Of a stretch of DNA of 64,000 nt, positions 18,814-29,244 are shown in pieces. The notes below the pieces were generated by a model. It did not search any database, was not told the origin of the DNA, and saw only the letters and a program-made list of their open reading frames with translations. A program made the position numbers and the translations under genes. Source of the DNA: JAJPJE01 sp963848375 (GTDB lineage Bacteria > Acidobacteriota > Terriglobia > Terriglobales > Acidobacteriaceae); NCBI GenBank assembly GCA_963848375.1, contig CAWKDK010000018.1, positions 887,670-951,669 on the forward strand. The letters run 5' to 3'. Within the stretch, counting starts at the first letter, position 1. Each line of letters starts with the position of its first letter.

Positions 18814-19779
18814 ATGTTGCGGATCTCGCGACGTAAGTTTCTAGCTGGTCTGAGTGCGGCGGGTGGTGCGGCGATCGCAGGGACGGTGCCGGGCGCGCAG
18901 GCACTGCTTCCGAGGCCGCTCTATCCACCGATGAATCTTGCGTATTTTGATACGAAGATCACGCCCGCAGCGGCGGACATTCGTATTGGCTATGCGGCCA
19001 TCACCTGGGGAGGGAATGATGGGCAGGCGATCGATGACATTGCAGCGGTCGGTTACAAGGGCATACAGCTCCGGTCGAACTGCATAGAGGAATTTGGGAG
19101 TCCGCAGAAGGTGCGGGATTTGCTGGCGGCGCACTCGATGCAGTTTGTGGCGCTGTCGAGTGGCGATCTGGATGTGGATGCTCCGGATGCGGCGGCAGCG
19201 GTGGCACATCATGTGTCGAATTGCCGGTTCCTAAGAGACGCGGGCGGACTGTATCTGCAGATTATCGATAAAAAACCGAAGCATGCCCCGACTGCCGCTG
19301 ACTACAAGCGACTCGGACAGATGCTGACGGACCTGGGGAAGCAGACTGCTGATCTGGGGATTCCGTTGGGCTATCACAATCACATGGGAGCGATGGGACA
19401 GACGCCGGAGGAAGTGGATCGGGTCATGGAGGCGTCCGATGCGCGCTATGTGAAGCTGGAACTGGATATCGCACATTATTTCGAAGGTGGCGGCGATCCC
19501 GCGAAAGCGATTTTGAAGTACAGCGACCGACTGCTGTTCCTGCACCTGAAAGATGTGAAGCCGTTGGCGGCTGCGGCTGGCGCGAAGCGTGACTATCAGT
19601 TTGCGGAGTTGGGACAGGGCAATGTGGATCTGACTGCTGTGTTGAGGGCGCTGAATCGCGTCAAGTTTCGCGGGTGGGCGATTGTCGAACTCGATGGTCC
19701 GACGGATGGAACGCACACGCCGAGGCAATCGGCGGAGGTTAGCAAGCAGTATCTGCAGAAGGCGGGGCTTGCGCTATGA
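18814..19779 (+). CDS. Tat-exported TIM-barrel sugar phosphate isomerase/epimerase-like protein
   Basis: Start ATG 18814, with a GAAGGA ribosome site, gives 321 residues beginning MLRISRRKFLAGLSAAGGAA, a clear twin-arginine signal. The rest matches the AP-endonuclease-2-like TIM barrel (IGYAAITWGGNDGQAI, GYKGIQLRSN, PLGYHNHMG, KLELDIAHYFEGG, LLFLHLKDVKP, WAIVELDG), with the metal-ligand Glu/His/Asp positions kept. The enzyme is probably an isomerase, epimerase or dehydratase of a sugar or cyclitol in the periplasm. Its stop overlaps the next ATG (ATGA). Confidence 0.87.
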   Translation: MLRISRRKFLAGLSAAGGAAIAGTVPGAQALLPRPLYPPMNLAYFDTKITPAAADIRIGYAAITWGGNDGQAIDDIAAVGYKGIQLRSNCIEEFGSPQKVRDLLAAHSMQFVALSSGDLDVDAPDAAAAVAHHVSNCRFLRDAGGLYLQIIDKKPKHAPTAADYKRLGQMLTDLGKQTADLGIPLGYHNHMGAMGQTPEEVDRVMEASDARYVKLELDIAHYFEGGGDPAKAILKYSDRLLFLHLKDVKPLAAAAGAKRDYQFAELGQGNVDLTAVLRALNRVKFRGWAIVELDGPTDGTHTPRQSAEVSKQYLQKAGLAL

Positions 19780-20652
19780 GCTCGCCATTTCGCATTGCGG
19801 TGATCAATGACGAGGTCTCGCAAGATTTTGGGCGGGCCTGCGAGGTGGTGGCGCGTGAGTTCGGACTGCAGTGGATCGAGATTCGCGGCATGTGGAACAA
19901 GAATGTACTGAATCTCGATGCGAAAGAAGTGGACGAAGCGCGCAAGATCCTGGAGAAATACAAGCTGCGAGTGACGGATATTGCGAGTCCGCTGTTCAAG
20001 GTGGATTGGCCGGGCGCGCCGACGTCGAAATTCAGTCCGAAGCGCGACCAGTTTCATGCAGACTTCACGTTTGATCAGCAGGACGAAGTGCTGGAGCGAA
20101 GCATCGCGCTGGCGAAGGCGTTTCAGACCGATCGCGTGCGCTGCTTTGATTTTTGGCGGCTGGAGGATCAGACGCCTTATCGTGCTGCGATGAATGAAAA
20201 GCTGCGGCAGGCCGCGGCGAAGGCTGCGCGCGAGGGCGTGATCCTGGTGCTGGAAAATGAAATGTCCTGCAACACGGCGAACGGCGCCGAGGCGGCGAAA
20301 GTTCTGGCTGAGGTGACGGCGCCAAACTTTTTTCTGAATTGGGATCCGGGGAATGCTGCGACGACGGGAGAGGTAACGTATCCGAATGGATATGACTTGT
20401 TGCCCAAGGCGCGCATCGGTCACTGTCACTGCAAAGATGTAGTGAAGGCAGCAGATGGTAAATACGAGTGGGCGGCGATGGGGACGGGGATCATCGATTG
20501 GGTTGGGCAGTTCAAGGCGCTCAAGCGCGACGGGTATCGGTATGCGGTGAGTCTGGAAACGCACTGGCACGGTACGGGAACGCCGGAGGAGTCCACACGC
20601 AGAAGTTGGGCTGGGCATGAAGGAACAGTTGCAAAAGGCGGGTGCTTTGTAA
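19776..20652 (+). CDS. TIM-barrel sugar phosphate isomerase/epimerase, one frameshift near the end
   Basis: About 291 residues, cytoplasmic (no signal). Barrel motifs: LQWIEIRGMWNKN, LVLENEMSCNTANG, LNWDPGNAATTG, IGHCHCKDV and AVSLETHWHG. An extra base at about 20,616 shifts the last 12 codons. Removing it gives the natural end AGMKEQLQKAGAL and stop at 20652. As the sequence stands, the frame instead runs on into the SDR gene and creates a false fusion. It is translationally coupled to the Tat-exported homologue upstream; the pair probably acts on the same sugar in two compartments (inference). Confidence 0.87.
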
Positions 20653-20675
20653 CTCAGCAGTGGAAAGAAGAACGA

Positions 20676-21451
20676 ATGGCGTTCAAAGGACTTGAATTAA
20701 CCGGAAAGACAGCGGTGGTCATCGGCGGAACTTCAGGAATCGGACGGGCGATCGCACTCGGCTATGTAGACGCGGGCGCAAATGTGATCGCGACATCGCG
20801 GCGCAAAGAGCAAGTGGAGACGGTCGCTGCGGAAATCGAGGAGCGCGGCGGGAAAACGCTGGGGATCACCAGCGACGTGGGTGAGCGGAAGTCCGTCGAT
20901 CAATTGTTGGAAGCTGCCGTCAAGAAGTTTGGCAGCGTGGAAATTCTGGTGAACTGCGCCGGACGTACAAAGCGAGCCCCGACGCTCGATTTCTCCGAGG
21001 AAGACTGGAACCAGATCATGGAGACGAATCTGACCGGGACCTTGAGAGCTTGCCAGATCTTTGGACGCCACATGATCGAGCGTCGCTATGGGAGGATCAT
21101 CAACATTGCCTCACTTTCTTCGTTCGTTTCACTGATGGAAGTTGCGGCGTACAGCGCGAGCAAGTCTGCGGTGGCTTCGTTACCAAGTCGCTGGCAATCG
21201 AGTGGGCGCCGTATGGCGTCTGTGTAAACGCAATTGCGCCCGGGGTATTTCCGACGCCGCTCAACCAGAAACTGCTCGACGGAAGTGCGCGTGGACAGGA
21301 ATTCATCCTGCGTACGCCGATGAAGCGATTTGGCAAAGTCGAAGAGCTTGCGGGAGCAGCGATATTCCTCGCATCGGATTCTGCTTCTTTCGTGACCGGC
21401 GAAATCCTGTGTGTCGACGGCGGGTTTCTTGCCAGCGGTGTGAATCAATAG
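20676..21451 (+). CDS. Short-chain dehydrogenase/reductase (glucose/ribitol dehydrogenase type), one frameshift
   Basis: Start ATG 20676 (MAFKGLELTGKTAVV), after a GAAAGAAG ribosome site. The NAD(P)-binding motif GGTSGIGRAIALG, the NCAG motif, the catalytic Ser in NIASLSS and the YSASK motif are all present. One base is missing near 21,180, after the YxxxK. The second frame carries TKSLAIEWAPYGVCVNAIAP and the end GEILCVDGGFLASG. The joined protein is about 258 residues, the usual SDR length. It probably oxidises or reduces the keto-sugar handled by the neighbouring isomerases. Confidence 0.88.
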
Positions 21452-21472
21452 GAACAATCAGAAGGAGAGGGA

Positions 21473-22714
21473 ATGGCCGACAGCACTCGACGAGAGTTTG
21501 TGAAGCAGGCCGCGCTGGGGACAGTTGCCCTGGCGGCGTTTTCGCCTGCGAGAGTTCTTGGCGCGAATGATCGAGTGCGGGTTGGCATGATTGGTGTGGG
21601 CGGGCGCGGGCAGGAGCTGTTGAAGCAGGTACAGCAGGTTCCGAATGCGCAACTGGTTGCTATCGCCGATATATACAGCCTTCATCGCGAGCAGGCGAAG
21701 CAGATGGCTCCCGGGATTGACGTTCTCGACGATCATCGGCGTTTGCTGGAGCGCAAGGACATTGATGCGGTGATCGTTGCGAGCCCGCTTCACATTCATA
21801 AACTGCATTTCGTGGATGTGCTTGCAGCGGGGAAGGATCTCTACTCCGAAAAGACAATGACGTGGTCGATCGCTGAGGCCGAGGAGTGCCTGGCGGCGGC
21901 GAAGAAGTCGGACCGCGTGGTGCAGATTGGATTGCAACACGAGAGTTCAGGCTCACTGGCAGATGCGCGAGATTGGCTCAAGCAGGGGATTGTCGGGAAT
22001 GTGACGCAGGTGGAATCGTGGATGAGCCGCAATACACCGCACGGGCAAGGACAGTGGGTGCGGCCGATCCCGGCTGATTGTAATGCGCAGAACGTGAACT
22101 GGAAGGCATTCCTGAATGGACGTCCCGATCACGGGTTCGACGCGAACAAATTCATCAACTGGCGATTGTTTTGGGAGTTCTCGGGCGGCAATGTGACCGA
22201 GAACATGGTGCACCAGATTGCGTGGATCATGACCGCGCTCGATCTGCCAGTGCCTGAATCGGCATACATGTCGGGAGGAGTTTTCTCGGAAAAAGATGGC
22301 CGCCAGGTGCCGGACACGATCGCGGTGACGCTCAACTTCCCCGGCAAGGTGGTGACGTGGCAGTCCACTTTCAGCAACAACCACTTCGGATTAGGTGAAC
22401 GCATTCTCGGGAGTGATGGAAGTATCGAGCACTTGTGGGGCACCAACGATATGGTGACTGGGCGCTCAGTGCAGAGCGTTCGCTACTATCCGGAAAAAGT
22501 GAACCGGCCAAACGGCGCTGCGCTCGCGGGCGAGTCGCAGAATCAGGATCACATGGCGAACTGGATTGATTGCGTGCGCACGCGCAAGACTCCGAACGCT
22601 CCGGTGGAGATCGGATACCGGTCAGCGGTGGCGGCGCATATGGCGAATATCTCGTATCGGCAGAAACAACGCGTTACACTCGAAGAGGCGCGCGCCTTCA
22701 AGACGCAGTTCTGA
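21473..22714 (+). CDS. Tat-exported Gfo/Idh/MocA-family oxidoreductase
   Basis: 413 residues from ATG 21473, preceded by AGAAGGAGAGGG. The N-terminus STRREFVKQAALGTVALAAF is a twin-arginine signal, as in glucose-fructose oxidoreductase, which is exported with its cofactor bound. The Rossmann motif GMIGVGGRGQELL and the EKTMTWS segment (the EKP position) are visible, with a C-terminal substrate domain (WRLFWEFSGGNVTENMVHQ). It should be an NAD(P)-dependent sugar or cyclitol dehydrogenase acting outside the cytoplasm. It is the last gene of the sugar cluster, 21 bases after the SDR. Confidence 0.88.
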   Translation: MADSTRREFVKQAALGTVALAAFSPARVLGANDRVRVGMIGVGGRGQELLKQVQQVPNAQLVAIADIYSLHREQAKQMAPGIDVLDDHRRLLERKDIDAVIVASPLHIHKLHFVDVLAAGKDLYSEKTMTWSIAEAEECLAAAKKSDRVVQIGLQHESSGSLADARDWLKQGIVGNVTQVESWMSRNTPHGQGQWVRPIPADCNAQNVNWKAFLNGRPDHGFDANKFINWRLFWEFSGGNVTENMVHQIAWIMTALDLPVPESAYMSGGVFSEKDGRQVPDTIAVTLNFPGKVVTWQSTFSNNHFGLGERILGSDGSIEHLWGTNDMVTGRSVQSVRYYPEKVNRPNGAALAGESQNQDHMANWIDCVRTRKTPNAPVEIGYRSAVAAHMANISYRQKQRVTLEEARAFKTQF

Positions 22715-22748
22715 GCCGCAAGCGAGCGCTGAGTCGAACTGCTGATTC

Positions 22749-23801
22749 ATGGACCTGGCAAAACTAACTAACACACCGCACCGCCGGCTGAATCCGCTGA
22801 CCGGCGATTGGGTATTGGTGTCTCCGCAACGAACGCAGCGCCCATGGCAGGGAAGAGTCGAACGCGCGTCGAGTGAGGCGCAGCCCGCGTACGATCCGAA
22901 TTGCTATCTTTGTCCCGGCAATACGCGGGCCGGTGGCGTGAAGAACCCTGCATACGCGAGCACATTTGCCTTCGATAATGACTACCCCGCGCTGATTGCG
23001 GAGACTGCGGACGTGTGTGTGCGGGAATCGGAGTTGTTGGTTGCGCGGAGCGAACCGGGTGTGTCGCGAGTGGTCTGCTTTTCCCCGCGGCATGATCTGA
23101 CGATCCCGCGGATGAAGCTGGCTGAGATCAGAAACGTGGTTGATGTGTGGGCGGAGGAATACGCCTCGCTCGGTTCCCAAACCTGGATCAATTATGTAGA
23201 GATTTTCGAAAATCGTGGCGCGATGATGGGCGCGAGCAATCCGCATCCGCACTGCCAGATTTGGGCGAATGCCAATGTTCCGAATGTTCCTGCGCGCGAA
23301 GAGCAGATGCAGGGGGCGTATGTCGCCGAACACGGGCGTTGCCTGCTTTGCGACTACACTGCACTCGAAACAAAGCTCGGGGAGCGCGTTGTTTGCGAGA
23401 ACAACGGCTTTGTGGTGGTCGTGCCCTTCTGGGCAGTGTGGCCGTTCGAGACGATGCTACTGAGCAAACGGCACATTACTACGATGGACGAATTATCGGA
23501 CGTCGAGCGCAAAGCACTTGCTGACATCCTCCGCCAGATTACAACGCGCTACGACAACCTGTTCGAAGTGTCGTTCCCCTACACGATGGGATTCCATCAG
23601 AAGCCGACGGATGGCCAGCAGCATCCGGAGTGGCATTTCCACGCGCACTATCTTCCGCCGTTATTGCGATCGGCAACCGTGCAGAAATTTATGGTGGGAT
23701 ACGAGCTGCTGGCGACGCCGCAGCGCGATATCACGCCGGAAGCGGCAGCGGAACGGCTGCGCAGCGTTCCAGCGGAACATTACCTCGGCTCGGTCGAGTA
23801 A
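22749..23801 (+). CDS. galT: Galactose-1-phosphate uridylyltransferase
   Basis: A 350-residue enzyme of the Leloir pathway that swaps UMP between UDP-glucose and galactose-1-phosphate. Family marks: RRLNPLTGDWVLVSPQRTQR near the N-terminus, the zinc-site pair CYLCPGN, the catalytic HPHCQ in ASNPHPHCQIWA, and PEWHFHAHYLPP near the C-terminus. Length is typical. It lies 35 bases after the sugar cluster and is probably co-transcribed with it; the tail converges with smc. Confidence 0.93.
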   Translation: MDLAKLTNTPHRRLNPLTGDWVLVSPQRTQRPWQGRVERASSEAQPAYDPNCYLCPGNTRAGGVKNPAYASTFAFDNDYPALIAETADVCVRESELLVARSEPGVSRVVCFSPRHDLTIPRMKLAEIRNVVDVWAEEYASLGSQTWINYVEIFENRGAMMGASNPHPHCQIWANANVPNVPAREEQMQGAYVAEHGRCLLCDYTALETKLGERVVCENNGFVVVVPFWAVWPFETMLLSKRHITTMDELSDVERKALADILRQITTRYDNLFEVSFPYTMGFHQKPTDGQQHPEWHFHAHYLPPLLRSATVQKFMVGYELLATPQRDITPEAAAERLRSVPAEHYLGSVE

Positions 23802-23815
23802 CACCCCACGCGGAT

Positions 23816-26800
23816 TTACGCCGTCATCGCGGCTGGTTGCGATTCACTCTCGTTGAAGCGCACGGAGACCAGCTTGGAAACCCCCGGTTCCTGCATGGTG
23901 ACGCCGTATAGCGCCGGAGCGATGCTCATCGTTTTCTTGCTGTGGGTGATGATGATGAACTGCGTGCCCGCGCTCATCTCGCGCACAAGTTGCGTAAAGC
24001 GTCCGATGTTCGCTTCGTCGAGCGGTGCGTCTACTTCGTCAAGGATGCAGAACGGGCTGGGTGCGAATTGGAAAATGCCGACCAGCAGCGAGAGGGCGGT
24101 GAGCGCCTTCTCGCCACCGGAGAGCAGCAAGACGTTTTGCAACTTTTTGCCCGGAGGCGAGGCGACCACGTCGATGCCGCTCTCGTAGGCGTTCTCCTCG
24201 TCGGTGAGGCGCATGAAAGCCGTGCCGCCGCCGAAGAGCTTGCTGAAGGTTGCGGTGAAATTGGTGTTGATTGCCGCGAAGGCCTGTTCGAACTTTTGGC
24301 GCGAGACGACTTCGATTTCCTTGATGGTCTTCTGCGTATTCTCGATTGAGTCGAGGAGGTCCTTGCGCTGCGTGTCGAGGAATTCATGACGCTCGGCGGT
24401 TTCCTTGTACTCCTCGAGCGCCATCATATTCACCGGACCCATCGCGTCAAGGCGAGCGCGCATCTGGCGGTATTCTTCGTCCTGAAGGGCGAGTTCGTCG
24501 CCAGCGATGATCTGGAGTGTCTCATCGGCGATTAATTCCTCGGGACGCTGGCCGAGTTCAGCGACCGAAGTCTCGCCCATGTGGATGGAGTCCGATTCAA
24601 GCTTGCCGGCATGTGCGCCGAGTTCGCCGCGGCGGTCGCGGCTCTGATCTAGAAGCTGACGCTCGCTTTTCAGGCCTTCTTCGATTTCGGCGATGCGAGC
24701 GCGAACGGTCTCGGATTCAGCCTGGAGTTCGGCCACGCGGACTTCGAGTTGCTCGCGCTCGGCGATGAGTTGGGTTGTCTGCTCGGCGATCTGAATGTTT
24801 TCGGCCGCACGCTGCTGCGATTCTGCCGCAGCGGAGTCCGATTGTGCGCGGAGAGCTTCGATGCGAGTGCCTACTTCTTTCAGCATCGATTCGATGCGTT
24901 GCAGGCTCACTGCCGCGCCACGGCGACGCTCTTCGAGCGCCGCGACCTGAGCCATCATTTCTGACGCGGTCTGCGCTGCGGCTTCGCGCGCAATGCGTAG
25001 GCCAGCCAGGCTCTCCTGAGCTTCGGCGATGCCGCGCTCGATCTCCTGACGACGCTGTTCGCAAGATGTCAACAATTGCTGCTTTTCGCCGATGAAGCTT
25101 TCTTTCGCGGCCCGCGCGGAAGCGACTTGCTGCAGTTCGCGCTCGTAGGTAGCGAGACGCTCGCGGGTACGCGCCATTTCGGAATCGAGTTGCTTCAGTG
25201 AGTGACCGGAGGTCATCGCCTGACGATCGGCTTCACGCTTTTCGGCTTCGAGGCGTTCGAGCGTTCCGGTAAGCTCGCCGATCTCTCGAGTCAGCAGGGC
25301 GGAGCGGCGTTCCTCTTCTCGCAGGGTGTTTTCAAGTTCAGCAACCTGGCGGGCGATGTCGCGCAGTTCGCGCTTCATGGCGAGCGGACCCTCGGCGCGC
25401 TGCTTGCCGCCGGTGACAGTTACGTTGTGGAAGCATTCGCCGGTGGCTGCGAGGAAGAAGGCATCAGGATTCTCGAGGGCGAGATCACGCGCAATTTTGG
25501 GATCTTCGACGATGTAACCGTCGCGCAGCTTGGGAAGGATCACTTCGAGCGATTTGCCAAATCCGTCGAGTACGCGGATGCACTGCTTCAGAGGAAGTAC
25601 CGTATCGCGGCGCATCGATTCGCTGGTCACAGCTTCGCCCGGAATAAACGAGAACTTCGCTTGTGCGTCTTCGGGATGAACGAGGAAGGTCGCACGTCCC
25701 TCGACGTCGCTGCGCAGGAGTTGCAGCCCGTTTTCGGCGGCATCCCAAGACTTCACCACGACATAGTTCAGTTCATCGCGAAGGAAGTCATCGACCACGT
25801 GTTCGTAGCGGTCTTCGACTTCGAGGAAGTCGGCGAGTACACCTGCTGGCGTCGATCCTGCGATCATCGCGCCGGACTGGAAGAGTCGACGAACTGAATC
25901 GGTGGAATAGCCGTGCTCGGCGATGACGGATTCGAGCGAAGCCCTCTTTCCGAGCGCGGTGGCAAACTCTGCGCGAAGTCCATCGAGGCGATGTTTCGAC
26001 TCGGCTTCTGCTGCTCGCTTCTCTAACAGCGACTGCCGCGTGGCATCGATCATCGTTTGCAGAGTCGTTACCTGTCCGGAAGAAGACTCAAACTGGAAGG
26101 CGATCTGTCCGCGTTGCGCACCAAAGGCTTCCACTTGTGCGTTGGCGGCTGCAAGTTCTGCTGCGAGGCGAGACGACTCGCGATCGTAACCGGCGATCTG
26201 CTCGGTGGCTTTGGCTATTTCGCTGCGCACACCGGATTCCTCGGCGACGGCCTGCATCACCGTGACGCGGCGCTGTTCCTGCTGGCGCTCGACTTCACTG
26301 AGGTTCGCGGCGGCCGCGCGCGCTTCATCCTGACGGATACGCGCCTGCTCTTGCGCGGCGGCAACATCGGCGTCGGCGCTGGCGAGAGTCTGGCGATTGG
26401 ACTCGCATTCCTGCGCAAGTGCACTGCGGCGTTCTTCGGCTCCGGCGATCTCGTTGGCCGACGCGGCTACGCGCGCCTCGAGTTCGACACAGCGTTCTTC
26501 GTTGTTCTTCTGGCGATTGAGGAGGCGATCGTTCTCGCGCGTGATGTTGCTGAGGCGTTCGCGAGTCTCGCGCGCTTCGTTCTCGACGACGTAACCGCGT
26601 TGCATGCGCTCGGCGACTTCGGCTTCGAGCAACTGCACCTGCTCGGATTTGACGCGGATCTCTTCGGCCAACTGGTTCAGCAGAGTTTCGATCTCGGCGC
26701 GCTCGCCTTGCAGGGCGGTCCATTTGCTGGCGAGGACGAGGCGCAGCTTGGCACGCATCTCGTCGCGCAGCTTGGCGAAACGCTCGGCCTTGGCAGCCTG

Positions 26801-27742
26801 GCGCTTCAGGGAATTCATCTGGCGCGTGACTTCGTCGAAGATGTCGTTGAGGCGCGAGAGGTTCAGCTTGGCTTCTTCGAGGCGCGCTTCGGCGAGGCGC
26901 TTCTTCGTTTTAAACTTGGTGATGCCGGCGGCTTCTTCGATGATCGCCCGGCGATCGGTGGGCTTGCTGCTCAGGATCTGACCGATACGACCCTGCTCGA
27001 TGATCGCGTACGACTCCGGTCCGAGACCGGTGCCCATGAAGATGTCCTGAATATCGCGCAGACGGCAGAGCTTGCCATTGAGCAAGTATTCGCTCTCGCC
27101 CGACCGGAACAGGCGGCGCGTGACGACAATCTCGCCCTTCTTAAAGGTGGTGCGATTGAATTTGCGACGACGAATCTTGAGAACGACAGCCGAATGCAAG
27201 TTATGCGCTTCGGTGGTCGAAGCTTCGGGCGCGTCGGGAGCGGGCGAATCAAGTGGGCTCGGACAGAGGCATCTGCGGTTTCAGCGGGCTGGGTCTCGCT
27301 AGTGGCCTTTTACTTCTCCCGGGACTTCTTCGGTCTGTCCGGGGCGTACGTCTTCGGTGTACTCGTCTGTTTCGTGCTCGGCCTTGGTGCGCAGGCTGGC
27401 TTCGTCCCAGTCGCCGGGCATTTCGTCGACAATTTCGATCTCAGGCTCCGCGACGTCTGCTCCCTCGTAGGCGTCGGGATCGATCATCGTCAGCGAGACT
27501 TCGGCCATGCCGTTGGGCTTGCGGTCGCGCGTGCCGGCGAAGATCACATCTTCCATGCGAGATCCGCGAAGGGTTTTGGCGGACTGCTCGCCCAGCACCC
27601 AGGCGATAGCGTCGGCGATATTGGATTTGCCGCATCCGTTGGGGCCGATGATGCCCGCGACGCCTTCGCCCTGGAACTTCAGTTCCGTGCGGTCACAGAA
27701 CGACTTGAAGCCAAGGATCTGTAACTTCTTAAGTTTCAGCAA
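23816..27742 (-). CDS. smc: Chromosome segregation ATPase SMC, two frameshifts in the insert region
   Basis: About 1308 residues. N-terminal ATPase half: LKLKKLQILGFKSFCDRT and Walker A GPNGCGKSN. A Q-loop/RHRD-type stretch SKPTDRRAIIEEAAGI leads into long coiled coils. The hinge sits around GVLADFLEVEDRYEHVVDDF. The C-terminal ABC signature LLSGGEKALTALSLL and Walker B FCILDEVDAPLDEAN close the ATPase. The frame changes twice between about 27,200 and 27,310, inside an acidic/proline-rich insert of roughly 80-90 residues near residues 95-185. The two halves otherwise join cleanly. SMC condenses and segregates chromosomes with ScpA/ScpB. Confidence 0.94.
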
Positions 27743-28341
27743 TGTGACTCCTTATGGCCGTTGCGTTCGCCGGCGCACGAGGGATGCGCAGACGGAACCA
27801 CGATGCATCTTGCCCAATCCACAGCTACCGGACAAGAACCCGGTCGTCCAGTTAAGGATGGGAAAGTGATCACCCCACTCAAGCCAACAAAAGGCTTGAA
27901 TGGGCCACCCGCTCGACCAGGCCTGTCTGCAAGCCCGCCAGAGCCTGCATCGTTGTTCGGATGGCCGCCACCTTGGCTGGGAAAGCTGTGGCTGCGTAAC
28001 TCCGAAGTCTCGATAAATCTAGCGGGGCAGGGGGCGTGCGTCAACCATATAAACACCACATATTGGGGCTTATCTGTGGAAACTACGGTATGTTGCACAT
28101 CCAATGCAGCAACTTCGCAAGACACGACAAATAAACCAATTGCATGGCGGGAAAGAAGAGGAAGGGAGAACCACTAGAGCAAGGTCAACTGTAGCGCGAA
28201 TGGTGCAGGGAGGCAAGGGAAGTCGGAGGGAATATCGGGCGAGGGTGGAGGGAGAGTTAACCTTAGATACATACGAGTTGACCTCGATTAAACCGGACTT
28301 TTGTCATAGCCGAGGCTGGTTCCGTAATCTAAGTAGTAGAC
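27743..28341. other. Intergenic stretch upstream of smc and hemerythrin genes
   Basis: About 600 bases between divergent genes. It includes an A/T-rich region near 28,050-28,150 that could hold promoters and a purine-rich stretch at 28,150-28,260. A 129-codon minus-strand frame at 27,736-28,125 has proline/glycine-rich, non-protein-like composition and is not called. No RNA gene recognised. Confidence 0.4.
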
Positions 28342-28893
28342 ATGCCGGTTCAGATTGGTGCCACTGCTCACAATTTCTCAGACCCAACGGGACTTCTCTC
28401 CGACTGCCATCGGCGTATCGAGATGTTTCTGCGTTCGTTACAGGCGGTTGCAGCAGGAGGGCCGCGACTGGATGACCAACGCCGCCGAGCACTTGATCTC
28501 GCGCTGCGATACTTTCGCGATTCTGCGCCGAAGCACACGGCGGACGAGGAAGAGTCGTTATTCCCGAGATTGCGATCGGTTGGGGACGAGGAGTTGAAGA
28601 CCGCGCTGGAGAGAGTCGATGCGCTCGAGCGCGATCATCGCGAAGCGGATGCGTTGCACAGACAAGTCGATGAGTTGGGGACACTCTGGCTGGGCGCGGA
28701 AGAACTATCGTCAGGGGATTTCGCGCAATTCAGAGATGCGGTAGCGAAGCTCGCAGAAATCTATCCGCAGCATATCCAGGTGGAAGATCAAGTTCTGTTT
28801 CCTGCTGCAGAGCGAGCTTTATCTCCTGAGCAGAAGGCGGAGATTGCGGCAGAGATGGCAGGGCGAAGAAGCGTGAAGTTAACGAATCTCTGA
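28342..28893 (+). CDS. Hemerythrin (HHE) domain protein
   Basis: 183 residues forming a predicted four-helix bundle. Iron-ligand positions of the HHE family are visible: LLSDCHRRIEMFL (first His), PKHTADEEESLFPRL (His and Glu), LERDHREADALH and YPQHIQVEDQVLFPAAE (His and Glu in the fourth helix). It is a cytoplasmic di-iron protein; relatives bind oxygen or nitric oxide or take part in iron-sulphur repair. It stands alone. Confidence 0.88.
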   Translation: MPVQIGATAHNFSDPTGLLSDCHRRIEMFLRSLQAVAAGGPRLDDQRRRALDLALRYFRDSAPKHTADEEESLFPRLRSVGDEELKTALERVDALERDHREADALHRQVDELGTLWLGAEELSSGDFAQFRDAVAKLAEIYPQHIQVEDQVLFPAAERALSPEQKAEIAAEMAGRRSVKLTNL

Positions 28894-29244
28894 AACGTGT
28901 CGAGGCCGTGCTTGGGGCATCTTTACAGTTGTGTCGCCCCTACGGGGCTTGTGGATTTTCCGCTACATGACCCAGACCTTACGGTCTGGGCTTACGAATG
29001 CCGCCGCTCCGCGGCTACTTTGGTCGCCGAGGGCAAGAAAACCGCAAGGTTTCTCGACTCCTGGCCGCGCGATCCAAAGGCAGGATCGCGAAAAGCAACG
29101 GCGGCCAGTCGCTCGAAATGACAAAATCCAGAAGTCTAGTGGTAGTTGAATCCTCGGTGCGCTCGGAAGCGCAGCCGACCCTTCGACTGCGCTCAGGGCA
29201 GGGTTGGCTGCGCCACGCGAGTGGTGGTTGAGCAGGCGAGATCG
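28894..29244. repeat. Block of palindromic intergenic repeats
   Basis: Gene-free. 28,930-29,018 repeats the layout seen at 16,928-17,062: CGCCCCTACGGGGC, CCCAGACCTTACGGTCTGGG, CCGCCGCTCCGCGG. It is followed by a GTCGCTCGAAATGACAA tail like that of the 13,471 repeat and by another imperfect palindrome at 29,155-29,220 (GCGCAGCC...GGCTGCGC). Frames here are repeat shadows. Confidence 0.65.

Noticed and set aside
26057..27724. A 555-codon open frame on the plus strand
   Set aside because: It lies entirely antisense to smc, whose frame has clear ATPase and coiled-coil motifs; long antisense frames are expected in GC-rich coiled-coil genes. The same applies to the frame at 25,202-25,897.
27736..28125. 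A 129-codon minus-strand frame upstream of smc
   Set aside because: Composition is Pro/Gly/Ser-rich without any domain pattern, and it has no good ribosome site.
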